Of a stretch of 64,000 bases of DNA, positions 35,268-44,505 are shown piece after piece. Source of the stretch: UBA1672 sp050633325. Lineage in GTDB: Bacteria; Pseudomonadota; Alphaproteobacteria; Micavibrionales; Micavibrionaceae. How positions within the stretch are numbered: the first letter of the stretch is position 1; each line of letters begins with the position of its first letter. The stretch is from assembly GCA_050633325.1 (NCBI GenBank), contig JBOEGH010000005.1, positions 206,423-270,422 on the forward strand, read 5' to 3'. A model generated the notes under the pieces. It did no database searches. It saw only the letters and a list, made by a program, of their open reading frames with translations, and was not told the DNA's origin. The position numbers were made by a program, and so were the translations under genes.

Positions 35268-35879
35268 TTAACTATTATCTTCAATTCCTATTATACGAAA
35301 TACACCGGACCTAAAATCACGATTAAACATATCCAAACTGTTAGAAATACGTGCCATAACAAATTGCCCCATAATATAGGCATATATTTGATCCGCAATT
35401 ACCGTAACATCAACGTCCTCATTAAGGTCGCCATTCGCCACCATGTCACGCAACGTAAGTTCATAATATTTCTTGTGATGAACAATAATATCATAAGTTT
35501 TTTGACGAATAGATTCATCTTGGGGTGCCATCTCAGACCCAAGGGAAATAAAAGGGCATCCGCAAACCATACCATATTGTTCTGTAATATCTTTTTGACA
35601 TGAAATACCCATTTCCACATATTTCTCAAATCGCTCTATTGGGGTATTTACAGGTGAAAAAACCTCATCCAACATTGGCCTAAACTCATCAAAAGCCTCC
35701 TCCAATGCGGCAACCGCCAAAGAAATTTTAGATGGAAAAAAGTGATAAAAGCTACCCTTCTTAACATCGGCCGCCTTGCATATACCATCAACACTGACAG
35801 ATCCGTAACTTGACTTCCAAATCAAATCCATTGCCGTGGTAACTAAACGCTCTTTAGTATTATTGGGCACAGGCACCAT
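35268..35879 (-). CDS. TetR-family transcriptional repressor
   Basis: The 203-residue regulator has an N-terminal TetR helix-turn-helix (residues 9-55; SVDGICKAADVKKGSFYHFFPSK), then a helical ligand domain with CGCPFISLGSEMA, a segment typical of the AcrR-like members with a TetR_C-type C-terminus. It most likely represses the RND operon downstream and itself, because matching 14-base operators lie before both. ATG at 35879 has AGGAG upstream. The inducer is unknown. Confidence 0.92.
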   Translation of the reverse strand: MVPVPNNTKERLVTTAMDLIWKSSYGSVSVDGICKAADVKKGSFYHFFPSKISLAVAALEEAFDEFRPMLDEVFSPVNTPIERFEKYVEMGISCQKDITEQYGMVCGCPFISLGSEMAPQDESIRQKTYDIIVHHKKYYELTLRDMVANGDLNEDVDVTVIADQIYAYIMGQFVMARISNSLDMFNRDFRSGVFRIIGIEDNS

Positions 35880-35923
35880 ATAGTCGCACTCCTAAATTTT
35901 GTATAATTAAATATATAACACAC

Positions 35924-35939
35924 TTGACCAACCAGTCAA
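35924..35939 (-). promoter_or_regulatory. TetR-type operator before tetR
   Basis: TTGACCAACCAGTCAA has palindromic TTGAC/GTCAA ends. Reading the minus strand, its TTGACT is a -35 hexamer and TATATA lies 16 bases further on, giving a credible tetR promoter overlapped by the operator. The core shares TGACC-N4-AGTCA with the site before the RND operon, supporting autoregulation. Confidence 0.7.
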
Positions 35940-36047
35940 CTATTAAATATATATCACAAAAATACCAATAAAATAAATCACCTGAAAATACAAAAACTGC
36001 CCCAAAACAACACCACATATTTTTTCATCATTTACCAATAAGGTAAG

Positions 36048-37739
36048 ATGTGCTTATCTGCACGCGCTATGACAAAGACAACAACAAACACACCACGAAG
36101 ATCAGAGCTGCTAATGCCGGCCGGATCATTAGAAAAACTAAAAGTAGCGGTATTATACGGTGCTGACGCTATATATATGGGCACACCGGATATGTCACTT
36201 CGAACTAAATCCGCATTCACTTTGGATGAAGTTGTCGAAGGAATAGAATTCGCACATAAACACGGCAAGCGTGTATATCTCACATTAAACCTATTCACGC
36301 ATAATAAAGACATATCAAAACTGCCTGAATATCTGGAAACTGTAAGAAAGGTTAAACCCGACGGCCTTATCATTGCCGATCCCGGTGTCTTTCAATTTGT
36401 AAAACAACACGCCCCTGACCTAGAGCTTCATATATCTACACAGGCCAATATATGTTCTTGGCTTTCTGTTAACTTTTGGAAAGATGCAGGGGCAAGCCTT
36501 TGCGTTTTAGGGCGCGAAGTAACCTATGCCGAACTAAAAGAAATACGCGAAAAATGTGATGACGTTAAGCTAGAAGCATTTGTCCATGGTGCAATGTGCA
36601 TGACATATTCGGGTCGCTGTTTGTTATCTAATTTCATGTCAGAACGAGGAGCAAACCAAGGTAATTGCGCTAACTCCTGTCGTTGGAAATACAAGCTGCA
36701 CGTTCGAATGAAAGACGGAACGGTTAAAGACCTTGAAATAACCGAAGAAAACGAAGAAATGTTTGAATTCTTTATAGAAGAAGGATACAGACCCGGCGAA
36801 ATGATGCAATTGGAAGAAGATGAGCGCGGGTCATACATCTTAAATTCAAGAGATTTATGTCTTATGCCTAAACTTGACGACTATATGAGTATAGGCGTTG
36901 ATTCCCTGAAAGTAGAAGGCCGTAATAAAAGTTTATATTATGTTGGAATTGTTGCACGTGCATATCGCATGGCAATAGACAGCTATTACAAAGACCCTGA
37001 AAACTGGAATCCAAAACCATATATGGACGAACTGGAAACCGTTCCCAACCGTGGTTACACGCTGGCATTTCATGAAGGACGGCTAACAGATTTGTCACAC
37101 GGATACGACAACACCGGATCATATTCATCATTTGAATTTGGCGGCATGATTAAAGAAGTAACGCAAGACGCCTTTTTAGTTAAAGTAAAAAACAAAATAG
37201 AAGCAGGAGATGTTTTGGAATTCATACCTCCATTCGCAATAGACCCTATTTTATTACGCATATATGAATTTGAAAACGCCGTTACAGGAAAAATCACACA
37301 AGTAGTTAACGCCGCCCCTGAAACAATAATACGAATACCATTTAGCCTATTTGAACATGAAAATATTGAGATATTAAAAAACAATTTTCCACCCATGAGC
37401 ATTGTGCGAAAAGAAAAGCCAATGAGCCAAACACAAGAAAAACGTATCAAACTGGATAAATCCGTCCAAAATCTTGAGTTAGGCAAAGGCAGAGAAAGCG
37501 CCCTTCTGGAAAACAGAAAAGCCTTACAAAAGGCAACCCTAGACGACAATGAAGGTAAAGTCTTCAAATCACCTCGATTTGGTGTTGAGGGATGCTGCGG
37601 TAAAGGGTGTAACGGATGCTTGTCTTTCTGGCACGCACCGGAATACGAAAAAGCACGTAAAATATTAATGAAGAAAAAACAGGGGGAAATGCTCTCTAAA
37701 GACATGATAGAGGTCTTAGAAGATGCAAAAAATATTTAA
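36048..37739 (+). CDS. U32-family protein (TrhP/YegQ-like)
   Basis: A 563-residue protein of the peptidase U32 family. It has the N-terminal barrel (LLMPAGSLEKLKVAVLYGADAIYMG) and the family core around residues 180-225, AFVHGAMCMTYSGRCLLSN and ANQGNCANSCRW, whose cysteines in the related UbiU/UbiV bind iron-sulfur. A U32 C-terminal domain follows. Known U32 members act in tRNA or rRNA hydroxylation (TrhP, RlhA) or ubiquinone synthesis rather than proteolysis, so an RNA-modification role is likely. It is about 100 residues longer than TrhP. The tail adds a cysteine patch, C516, C517, C521 and C524. ATG 36048 has AAGG upstream; ATG 36069 is an alternative. Confidence 0.87.
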   Translation: MCLSARAMTKTTTNTPRRSELLMPAGSLEKLKVAVLYGADAIYMGTPDMSLRTKSAFTLDEVVEGIEFAHKHGKRVYLTLNLFTHNKDISKLPEYLETVRKVKPDGLIIADPGVFQFVKQHAPDLELHISTQANICSWLSVNFWKDAGASLCVLGREVTYAELKEIREKCDDVKLEAFVHGAMCMTYSGRCLLSNFMSERGANQGNCANSCRWKYKLHVRMKDGTVKDLEITEENEEMFEFFIEEGYRPGEMMQLEEDERGSYILNSRDLCLMPKLDDYMSIGVDSLKVEGRNKSLYYVGIVARAYRMAIDSYYKDPENWNPKPYMDELETVPNRGYTLAFHEGRLTDLSHGYDNTGSYSSFEFGGMIKEVTQDAFLVKVKNKIEAGDVLEFIPPFAIDPILLRIYEFENAVTGKITQVVNAAPETIIRIPFSLFEHENIEILKNNFPPMSIVRKEKPMSQTQEKRIKLDKSVQNLELGKGRESALLENRKALQKATLDDNEGKVFKSPRFGVEGCCGKGCNGCLSFWHAPEYEKARKILMKKKQGEMLSKDMIEVLEDAKNI

Positions 37740-37845
37740 CATTCCAACACCTGATTATTCATTTTAAAGCACAAGAAAACGAAAAACCTTGTTTTACGTA
37801 ACGAATGGTAATAAAATTACAAAAAAATTACAGGGTGAATTATAA

Positions 37846-40350
37846 ATGTCTATAAATCCGTTTGATTACAAAAAGGATATGATTGCAGACAAAGAAAAAG
37901 CAATCGATCAATTCCGCGATGGAAAATCAGACGCACACAAACTTACGAATGATCTAAGCAATGTCATAGACAAATACATTAATATATTTGCCGATGCATT
38001 TTTAGGCGATTTTAAAGATGATATAAACATCGTATATACAGGCGCGAATGGCCGACGAGAAGTTCTGCCGCATTCTGACTTAGACTTGTTCATGTTAGTA
38101 GATGAGAAATTCTTTGACGGAGAAAACATGCCAGATGGCTTTGGCGATTCCTACAGCATGTTCTTAAACGCGATAACAGACATAAAACTATCTACATCGG
38201 GTTGTGCCGGAGTCGCACTTAGAACCCCCAATCAATGCATAGAAGAAATGCGCAAAGATCAAGAAGTCTGGACTCAATTTATCGACAGAAGATCATCTTG
38301 GGGAAACACAAATCTGATGCAGGATTTGAATGATAAAATCGACGTAATTGATAACGAAGCAAGAGTATCCTTCATTCAAGAAAAATTTGACGAATATGAC
38401 GCACGCATTCACAGCGATAAAGGTCTGAGACATTCAACGGCAGATAAAGGAATACAATATGACAGATACGCCGTTGTAGAGCCCAATATTAAAAACGGAT
38501 ATGGCGGCCTGCGCGCAACACAAACAGCAAACTGGGTTATGTCAGAATGCTCTAAAATTGGGCATAATATATCACAAAACCCTGCCATTAATGACGAAGA
38601 CTTAAAAGCATCCATTGATGCATATAAATTCTTGTTAAGCGTCAGATGTCATGCACATGATATTCAAGGCAAGCAAACCGATAACATGACATCTAAACAT
38701 AACGAAGTGGATACATTACTGGCGCACTGCCAACCGGAAATTGCTAAGCGCCTTGGCTATGATGACGTTGAATCATTTATGAAAGATTATATACGCATCA
38801 CTCGTGATAATGCTTTTTACACAAAGATGATATGCGCCGAGGCCGCCAACACAATAGGTGTAAAACCACCTGGGGACTCATCAGACATCACCATAGGGTT
38901 TGACAAACCATTACAAAACCCCATGCAAGTAATGGAACTGTTTCAACAACACGCTAATACCGGAAGCTCTATATCACATCTTGCAATGCAAGATATCAGA
39001 AACAATCTTGAATTATTCACTCCGGAATTTTCAAAGGACAATGAAGCAAACAAAATCATGGTAGATATTCTATCCCATGACGATAATAAAAGAACCCTAC
39101 ACCGAATGAAAAACCTTGGTGTATTATCACGATTTATACCTGAACTTTCTGAAATACAAGATCTTACACAATTCAATCCCTATCACGCTTATACGGTAGA
39201 TGACCACACCGTCGCCGCAGTAGGAAATGTGTCCTCTATGGCCAAAGGTGAGGATAACGAATTTGATTTAGCATCATCAATTGCACACGGATTAGACAAA
39301 GAAGACCGCGCAACCTTATCAATCGCACTATTAACACATGACTTGCACAAAGCTTCATCACCTGAAGATATAAAGGAATTCACACGCGAAATTACGCAAA
39401 CTGTTGGATCACGCCTAGGCCTAGAAGGTGAAAAATTAGATATGGCTGTATGGCTGGCAGAAAACCATCTACTTTTGAAGCACACCGCTCGCTATCGCGA
39501 TGTTAACTCTACAGAAAGCTACGGCGATATCTCACTCCCCAGCCTAAAGCACCTTGATATGCTGCGCGTAATGACTGCGGCGGATTCAATGGCATTGGGT
39601 AAGGGACGCGTGAGCGCACATAATATTTCACGAACAGATATTGTTTATGAAAGACTGAGACAATCTCTTATGGGGTTAACTCAAAAATACAATGAGCAAG
39701 CAAACCCACTACCAGAAAATTATAATGCAGAAGAGTTGTTCATAGATATCAAAGGAAACGAAGCAATAAAGGCAGACAACCTTGTGATAGTCACTGAAGA
39801 CAAGCCATATCTGATGGAAAACATAATGACAGCATTAGAGGCAAAAGAATGCATCGTTCATAATGCACGCGTGCGCACAATATCTAACGGATCAAACAGA
39901 GCTATGAACGAATTTGTTATCCAAAACAAAAACGGACGTCCGCACACAGAGGCAGAAGCCGAGCGCATAAAAGAAGCAATAACAAAAAATATCATGTCAA
40001 ATGACAGGGCAAAACCGGCCGCAAGAACATCAAAAGACAAGCTTATAAAAAACCCAAAAAACAAAGTTTTTAATGTAGATACACAAATAGAGTTTTCAAA
40101 TGCCCTATCCGACAATGAAACAATGATCAAAGTAACAACCAGAGATCGCCCAAACCTTCTGTACGATATCGCATGTGCATTCAATGATATTGGCCTAAAT
40201 TTAAAACACGCTAATATCACTACTCAGGGTCACAAAGCTATCAATGTATTTGAAGTGCATACAAATGACGGCAAACAGGTCAGCAAAGATCAACAAGGCG
40301 AGATTTTAGAGCCTTTATCACAATATATTGATGGCAATGATATGTCTTAA
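37846..40350 (+). CDS. glnD: GlnD-like [protein-PII] uridylyltransferase/uridylyl-removing enzyme
   Basis: An 834-residue nitrogen-status sensor that would uridylylate PII proteins and remove the group again. The nucleotidyltransferase motif GANGRREVLPHSDLDLF lies near residues 66-82. A GlnD-type linker follows, then an HD domain with HAYTVDDHTVAAV near 446-458 and LLTHDLHKA near 500-508. Two ACT domains complete it (VIVTEDKPYLMENI and KVTTRDRPNLLYDIACAFN). It is somewhat shorter than typical GlnD. The HD motif reads HDLHK where many homologues have HDIGKG, so removal activity deserves testing. AGGGTGA precedes ATG 37846. No PII gene is in the window. Confidence 0.88.
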   Translation: MSINPFDYKKDMIADKEKAIDQFRDGKSDAHKLTNDLSNVIDKYINIFADAFLGDFKDDINIVYTGANGRREVLPHSDLDLFMLVDEKFFDGENMPDGFGDSYSMFLNAITDIKLSTSGCAGVALRTPNQCIEEMRKDQEVWTQFIDRRSSWGNTNLMQDLNDKIDVIDNEARVSFIQEKFDEYDARIHSDKGLRHSTADKGIQYDRYAVVEPNIKNGYGGLRATQTANWVMSECSKIGHNISQNPAINDEDLKASIDAYKFLLSVRCHAHDIQGKQTDNMTSKHNEVDTLLAHCQPEIAKRLGYDDVESFMKDYIRITRDNAFYTKMICAEAANTIGVKPPGDSSDITIGFDKPLQNPMQVMELFQQHANTGSSISHLAMQDIRNNLELFTPEFSKDNEANKIMVDILSHDDNKRTLHRMKNLGVLSRFIPELSEIQDLTQFNPYHAYTVDDHTVAAVGNVSSMAKGEDNEFDLASSIAHGLDKEDRATLSIALLTHDLHKASSPEDIKEFTREITQTVGSRLGLEGEKLDMAVWLAENHLLLKHTARYRDVNSTESYGDISLPSLKHLDMLRVMTAADSMALGKGRVSAHNISRTDIVYERLRQSLMGLTQKYNEQANPLPENYNAEELFIDIKGNEAIKADNLVIVTEDKPYLMENIMTALEAKECIVHNARVRTISNGSNRAMNEFVIQNKNGRPHTEAEAERIKEAITKNIMSNDRAKPAARTSKDKLIKNPKNKVFNVDTQIEFSNALSDNETMIKVTTRDRPNLLYDIACAFNDIGLNLKHANITTQGHKAINVFEVHTNDGKQVSKDQQGEILEPLSQYIDGNDMS

Positions 40351-40391
40351 GGCACTCTACGCGCCTGCAAACTCAGATTAAAAACCAAAAC

Positions 40392-40441
40392 CGTTCGATT
40401 TTGATAATATTCTCAAAATAATACGTTCTATTATGAGAACG
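40392..40441 (+). promoter_or_regulatory. Pair of candidate enhancer sites for a sigma-54 activator
   Basis: Site 2 at 40424-40441 reads CGTTCTATTATGAGAACG, with six-base inverted arms around a six-base loop. Site 1 at 40392-40407 (CGTTCGATTTTGATAA) matches the first 16 bases of site 2 at 13 positions. Their starts are 32 bp apart, three helical turns, so both face the same side. They lie about 75-125 bp upstream of the expected sigma-54 start, the usual place for activator binding. Confidence 0.6.
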
Positions 40442-40489
40442 GACAATCCTCACAAACACTAAGCGATTGATATACATACAACTTTACTT

Positions 40490-40505
40490 TGGCACGGTTG
40501 TTGCT
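40490..40505 (+). promoter_or_regulatory. Sigma-54 (RpoN) promoter
   Basis: TGGCACGGTTGTTGCT matches the consensus TGGCACG-N4-TTGCW at every fixed position, with the -24 GG at 40491-40492 and the -12 GC at 40503-40504. Transcription should begin about 40515, leaving a leader of roughly 28 bases with AGGAAGG before ATG 40544. It should drive both response-regulator genes and needs an AAA+ activator. Confidence 0.85.
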
Positions 40506-40543
40506 ACTATGATACAACAACCTTAAACTGCAGGAAGGGTGCG

Positions 40544-41425
40544 ATGTTAGTTATTAAACAAAATACGGAGACACAATTAATTCAAGACTTAAAAAGTCTA
40601 TGGGAGAACTCCCCGGCCACAAGATGCGTTAGCCTGAGATTTTCTCAAGTTAATTTTAGCAGAAAAGATTGGTTCTCTATTATTACCGAGGAAGTAAAAA
40701 CTTATTTTGAGAATGACATAAACACAATTTATCTCTGCCATGATAATGATATTTTTATTACATCAGAGAACTTTACACAAAAGAAACTCGACAATCTCCT
40801 TACCCACCTTACACAAAAGCTTTCGCCAGCCTCCCTGCAGGGGCTGGCGTCCCTTTTTGAAATAAAGGTGGATTGGCCCAAATTAAGAACACTATGTGAA
40901 AGAAAGATCGAGGATCTGGAAATAATAAAGAACAGAAAACAACAGAAGAAGACTGAAGAATTCGAAAGCACAAGCCACGACCAAACCTTAAAAACTATAA
41001 ATAAAGATTTGGTTATGTCCATAAAATCACGCCGTGAAGCAAGAGACAAAGCAATAGTAATGGTAGTTGAAGACGACATGTTCACACAAAAGCTGGTTTA
41101 CAACACAATCAAAGACACCCACGAAGTATCAGTAACAGGCGATGGCAGAGGGGCTATCATGAATTATGTTAGCAAAGCGCCCGATGTATTATTTCTAGAC
41201 ATCGGCTTACCTGACATTGACGGCCTTACAGTTCTGGATCAAATACTAAAAATGGATCCTGACGCATATATAGTAATGTTCAGCGGTAACGGCGACAAAG
41301 AAAACGTTATGAAAGCAGTTAAGCTTGGCGCTAAGGGCTTTTTGGGAAAGCCATTCACAAAAGATAAGCTATTCGCATATATAGACAAATCCCCATTCAT
41401 TAAAAACAAGAAAAACAAGGAGTAG
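40544..41425 (+). CDS. Response regulator with unknown N-terminal domain (copy 1)
   Basis: A 293-residue protein with a reversed layout. The C-terminal 120 residues are a receiver domain with phosphorylation Asp219 (FLDIGLPDIDG), the acidic pair in VVEDDM, and the conserved Lys in GKPF. The N-terminal ~155 residues form a domain I do not recognise (VSLRFSQVNFSRKDWF, VKTYFENDINTIYL), followed by a charged linker. The next gene has the same layout and a related N-terminal domain. No DNA-binding or enzymatic output is visible, so the N-terminal domain may be the effector or a partner-binding part. It is transcribed from a sigma-54 promoter. Confidence 0.85.
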   Translation: MLVIKQNTETQLIQDLKSLWENSPATRCVSLRFSQVNFSRKDWFSIITEEVKTYFENDINTIYLCHDNDIFITSENFTQKKLDNLLTHLTQKLSPASLQGLASLFEIKVDWPKLRTLCERKIEDLEIIKNRKQQKKTEEFESTSHDQTLKTINKDLVMSIKSRREARDKAIVMVVEDDMFTQKLVYNTIKDTHEVSVTGDGRGAIMNYVSKAPDVLFLDIGLPDIDGLTVLDQILKMDPDAYIVMFSGNGDKENVMKAVKLGAKGFLGKPFTKDKLFAYIDKSPFIKNKKNKE

Positions 41426-41429
41426 AATA

Positions 41430-42269
41430 ATGGAAATTATATCAGTGAACGCAGAAACCAAGCTTTTTTCCCTCGCATCATCAATCGGAAGATCTCCACA
41501 AAGTTGGCGTGGCTGGCATTCCTTGCGCGTATCTTTGGATGGTTTAGACGACAATACACAAAGCGAATGTTTGTTCTGGGTAAAATCATTGATTAGTTCC
41601 TACCTAAAAGACGCAGAAGGACGTGTATATTTTTACGAAAACAACGCGATCCATATCGTCTGCAAATCTGTTCCTACAGATGTGTTAGAGCAAACAGGTC
41701 AACAAATATACGATCTGGCACAATCCGAAAGCTCCGCATGCATAACATATCACATATATGACTTAACAAAAGACGGAGAGGCCTACGCACAAGAAATATT
41801 AGAACAGCAAAACAATATTTTTTATAACTCTTCAAAAAATACGATCGACTTAGACAACTATGTAGACAAACACATAACTCCAAAAGGCGATGTGAAAAGT
41901 GACAAAATAAGCACAGAACGTACAAAAGTACTGCTTGTCGAAGATGACCCTGTGACACGATGGTTGGTAAGGAACTCTATAAAAGATGATTGTGATTTCG
42001 CAACTGCGCCAACAGCAAGCAAAGCATTCACTCTATATTCTGTATATCAACCAGATGTAATGTTTCTAGATATAGATTTACCGGATAAGAGCGGATACGA
42101 AGTATTAGAATGGGTAATGAAAAATGACCCCGGCGCAAATGTAATAATGTTTTCAAGCCAAAGTAACATGGATAATATTACTAATGCTTTAGAAGTGGGT
42201 GCAAAAGGATTTGTAGGAAAACCCTTTATCAAAAAGCAGCTACTCGAATACATACATGGGAATGCCTGA
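41430..42269 (+). CDS. Response regulator with unknown N-terminal domain (copy 2)
   Basis: A 279-residue paralogue of the preceding gene, starting four bases after its stop with AAGGAG before the ATG. The N-terminal ~150 residues (SLRVSLDGLDDNTQS, VKSLISSYLKDAEGRVYFYENN) align in pattern with copy 1. The C-terminal receiver has Asp214 (FLDIDLPDKSG), VEDDPVT and GKPF. Tandem duplication followed by divergence is the simplest origin. The two may be phosphorylated by one kinase, for instance the hybrid kinase encoded next, and may hetero-dimerise (inference). Confidence 0.85.
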   Translation: MEIISVNAETKLFSLASSIGRSPQSWRGWHSLRVSLDGLDDNTQSECLFWVKSLISSYLKDAEGRVYFYENNAIHIVCKSVPTDVLEQTGQQIYDLAQSESSACITYHIYDLTKDGEAYAQEILEQQNNIFYNSSKNTIDLDNYVDKHITPKGDVKSDKISTERTKVLLVEDDPVTRWLVRNSIKDDCDFATAPTASKAFTLYSVYQPDVMFLDIDLPDKSGYEVLEWVMKNDPGANVIMFSSQSNMDNITNALEVGAKGFVGKPFIKKQLLEYIHGNA

Positions 42270-42411
42270 ACAAAGTTAATTAATTTTTGAGGCTTATATT
42301 TGATATAGTGGAAAGCGAATAAAAACGACTGTTTACAACACCCCTATCAGTATCAAATAACTATGAAACTAATTTAGATAAATATTCATCAACAAGTCGC
42401 TAAGGTAAAGC

Positions 42412-44469
42412 ATGGATTCTGAAAATAAAATATCACATATTTTAGCGGCTACACTAATCAAATCAAACGATAGTGTAATAATCACCAATGCCGATTTAGA
42501 AAACAATCCTGAAATTATATATGTAAATGACGCATTTACCCAGCTAACCGGATATACGTCTCAAGAAATTGTCGAAAAGTCATCAGATATATTAAAAAGT
42601 GATGAAACAGATACAGAAACTCTTTATCGCTTAAAATCATCTTTAAAAAAAGGTGAAGCATTTAATGGAGATTTAAAAAAGAAAACCAAACAAGGTGAAA
42701 CATATTGGTCGGATACGCATATAACACCAATATATGATAACGAAAAAAACATCACGCATTTCGCCATCATTGAACGTGATATTACCGATCGCAAAAATCT
42801 GGAAAATGAACTGCGCGCAGAAAAAGAAAAAGCAGAAAAAGAACTAGAAGAGCGCCAACGCGTGAGCTCTCAAATGCAAGAATATGCCGATAAACTAGAA
42901 CTTATACGTTTTGACGCAGTTGATGCGCAAAAAAAAGCAGAAGCCGCAAATCAAGCAAAAACAGAATTCTTAGCAAATATGAGCCACGAACTACGCACAC
43001 CAATGAATGGAATAATAGGAATGGCAGAAATGCTTATGTTTTCCAATCTTGATGATGATCAAAAAGAAAACGCAGAAGCACTACATAGCTCAAGCGAGAA
43101 TCTTCTAAGCATTCTAAATGACATTCTGGATATCTCAAAAATAGAAGCAGGTGAGCTGGAAATAGAGAATGTTCCATTTCATTTAAACACCGCTCTAAGG
43201 CAGATAATTCAACTATTCTTACCACTGGCGGAAGATCGCGGATTAACCATACAGATGGAAGGTGACAAAAATGCACCTGATATAATAATTGCAGACCTTG
43301 GCCGAGTGCAGCAAGTGTTACGTAATCTTGTAAACAACGCTTTAAAATTCACAGAAATTGGCGGCATAACACTGGTATTGCGAGTGACAGAGGAAGAGGG
43401 GAAACCATCCATATACATCGCCGTAGAAGACACCGGCGTTGGTATTCCAAAAGACAAACTAGACACAATTTTCGATAAGTTCACACAAGCTGACGCATCG
43501 GTAACACGTAAATTCGGAGGTACTGGATTAGGACTCGCTATTACTGAACATCTTATAAAACTTATGAGTGGAGAAATAGGTGTAGACAGCATAGAGGGTG
43601 AAGGATCAACTTTCTGGTTCAAAATTCCATACGAAGAAGCAACAAAAGATACAAAACCTGTAAACTTGTATGATGATACATCCAAAGACGTGGAAACATC
43701 TATATCAAGAGACATAAAAATACTTGCCGTTGACGACCACCCTATCAACCAAATTTTTGTAGCCAAGCTTTTAAAACGTCTGGAATTTCAAAATGTGGAT
43801 CTTGCAGATAACGGTCAACACGCATTAGATTTAATTGAGAATAACGATTACAACATCGTCTTAATGGACTGCCAAATGCCGGAATTAGACGGTTATCAGG
43901 CCACAAGAATAATAAGAGACAAAGAGCAAGGAACAGATAACCACCTTCCTGTAATTGCATTAACCGCCAATGCCATGGTGGGTGATCGCGAGAAATGCTT
44001 AAAATCAGGTATGGATGACTATCTAAGTAAACCCATAAAACCGGATAAACTTTTAGCACTAATGAATAAGTGGGTAGACGAAAAATTCCTTGTAAGTAAT
44101 GAAACAGTAGCAGTAACAGAAAATAAAACAGCCGAGGAACAAAATAAAGAGACCCCTATTGATATGGATCACTTAAACATGTTCACCGATGGTGATCCTA
44201 ATGAAGAAAAACAACTGTTAGATTTATTCTTTGAACAATCCGATATAGGCATAAAAGAAATGGAACACAGTCTTACCCAAAATGATAACAAAGGGTGGCA
44301 AAAGGCCGCACATAGACTAAAAGGTTCTTCGGCAAGCTTGGGAGCAAATCCATTAAGCAAATCCTGTGAAGAGGCAGAAAGCAAATTTGAAGAAACTCAA
44401 AACGCCAAAGAAGTTATGTTATCCGATATAAAAGTAAAAATAGATGACTTACAAAAATTCTTTGCATAA
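42412..44469 (+). CDS. Hybrid sensor histidine kinase (PAS-HisKA-HATPase-REC-HPt)
   Basis: The 685-residue soluble hybrid kinase has one PAS domain (residues 10-125, LOV-like in its TNADLENNPEIIYVNDAF start but lacking an obvious flavin-binding NCRFLQ motif) and a coiled coil. HisKA carries His192 in SHELRTPMNG, and HATPase has DTGVGIP and GTGLGLA. A receiver has Asp486 (LMDCQMPELDG), and an HPt domain has His634 (AAHRLKGSSASLG). It contains a full phosphorelay and could pass phosphate to the two response regulators encoded 140 bases upstream, or to the NtrC-type regulator (inference). No membrane segment is visible. Confidence 0.93.
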   Translation: MDSENKISHILAATLIKSNDSVIITNADLENNPEIIYVNDAFTQLTGYTSQEIVEKSSDILKSDETDTETLYRLKSSLKKGEAFNGDLKKKTKQGETYWSDTHITPIYDNEKNITHFAIIERDITDRKNLENELRAEKEKAEKELEERQRVSSQMQEYADKLELIRFDAVDAQKKAEAANQAKTEFLANMSHELRTPMNGIIGMAEMLMFSNLDDDQKENAEALHSSSENLLSILNDILDISKIEAGELEIENVPFHLNTALRQIIQLFLPLAEDRGLTIQMEGDKNAPDIIIADLGRVQQVLRNLVNNALKFTEIGGITLVLRVTEEEGKPSIYIAVEDTGVGIPKDKLDTIFDKFTQADASVTRKFGGTGLGLAITEHLIKLMSGEIGVDSIEGEGSTFWFKIPYEEATKDTKPVNLYDDTSKDVETSISRDIKILAVDDHPINQIFVAKLLKRLEFQNVDLADNGQHALDLIENNDYNIVLMDCQMPELDGYQATRIIRDKEQGTDNHLPVIALTANAMVGDREKCLKSGMDDYLSKPIKPDKLLALMNKWVDEKFLVSNETVAVTENKTAEEQNKETPIDMDHLNMFTDGDPNEEKQLLDLFFEQSDIGIKEMEHSLTQNDNKGWQKAAHRLKGSSASLGANPLSKSCEEAESKFEETQNAKEVMLSDIKVKIDDLQKFFA

Positions 44470-44505
44470 CATTACACAATAACGACAAACAGATAATTTT
44501 TGAAG

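Noticed and set aside
40424..40441. LexA (SOS) box
   Set aside because: The alphaproteobacterial box is a GTTC direct repeat with seven bases between; here the arms are inverted with a different spacing, and the sites accompany a sigma-54 promoter.
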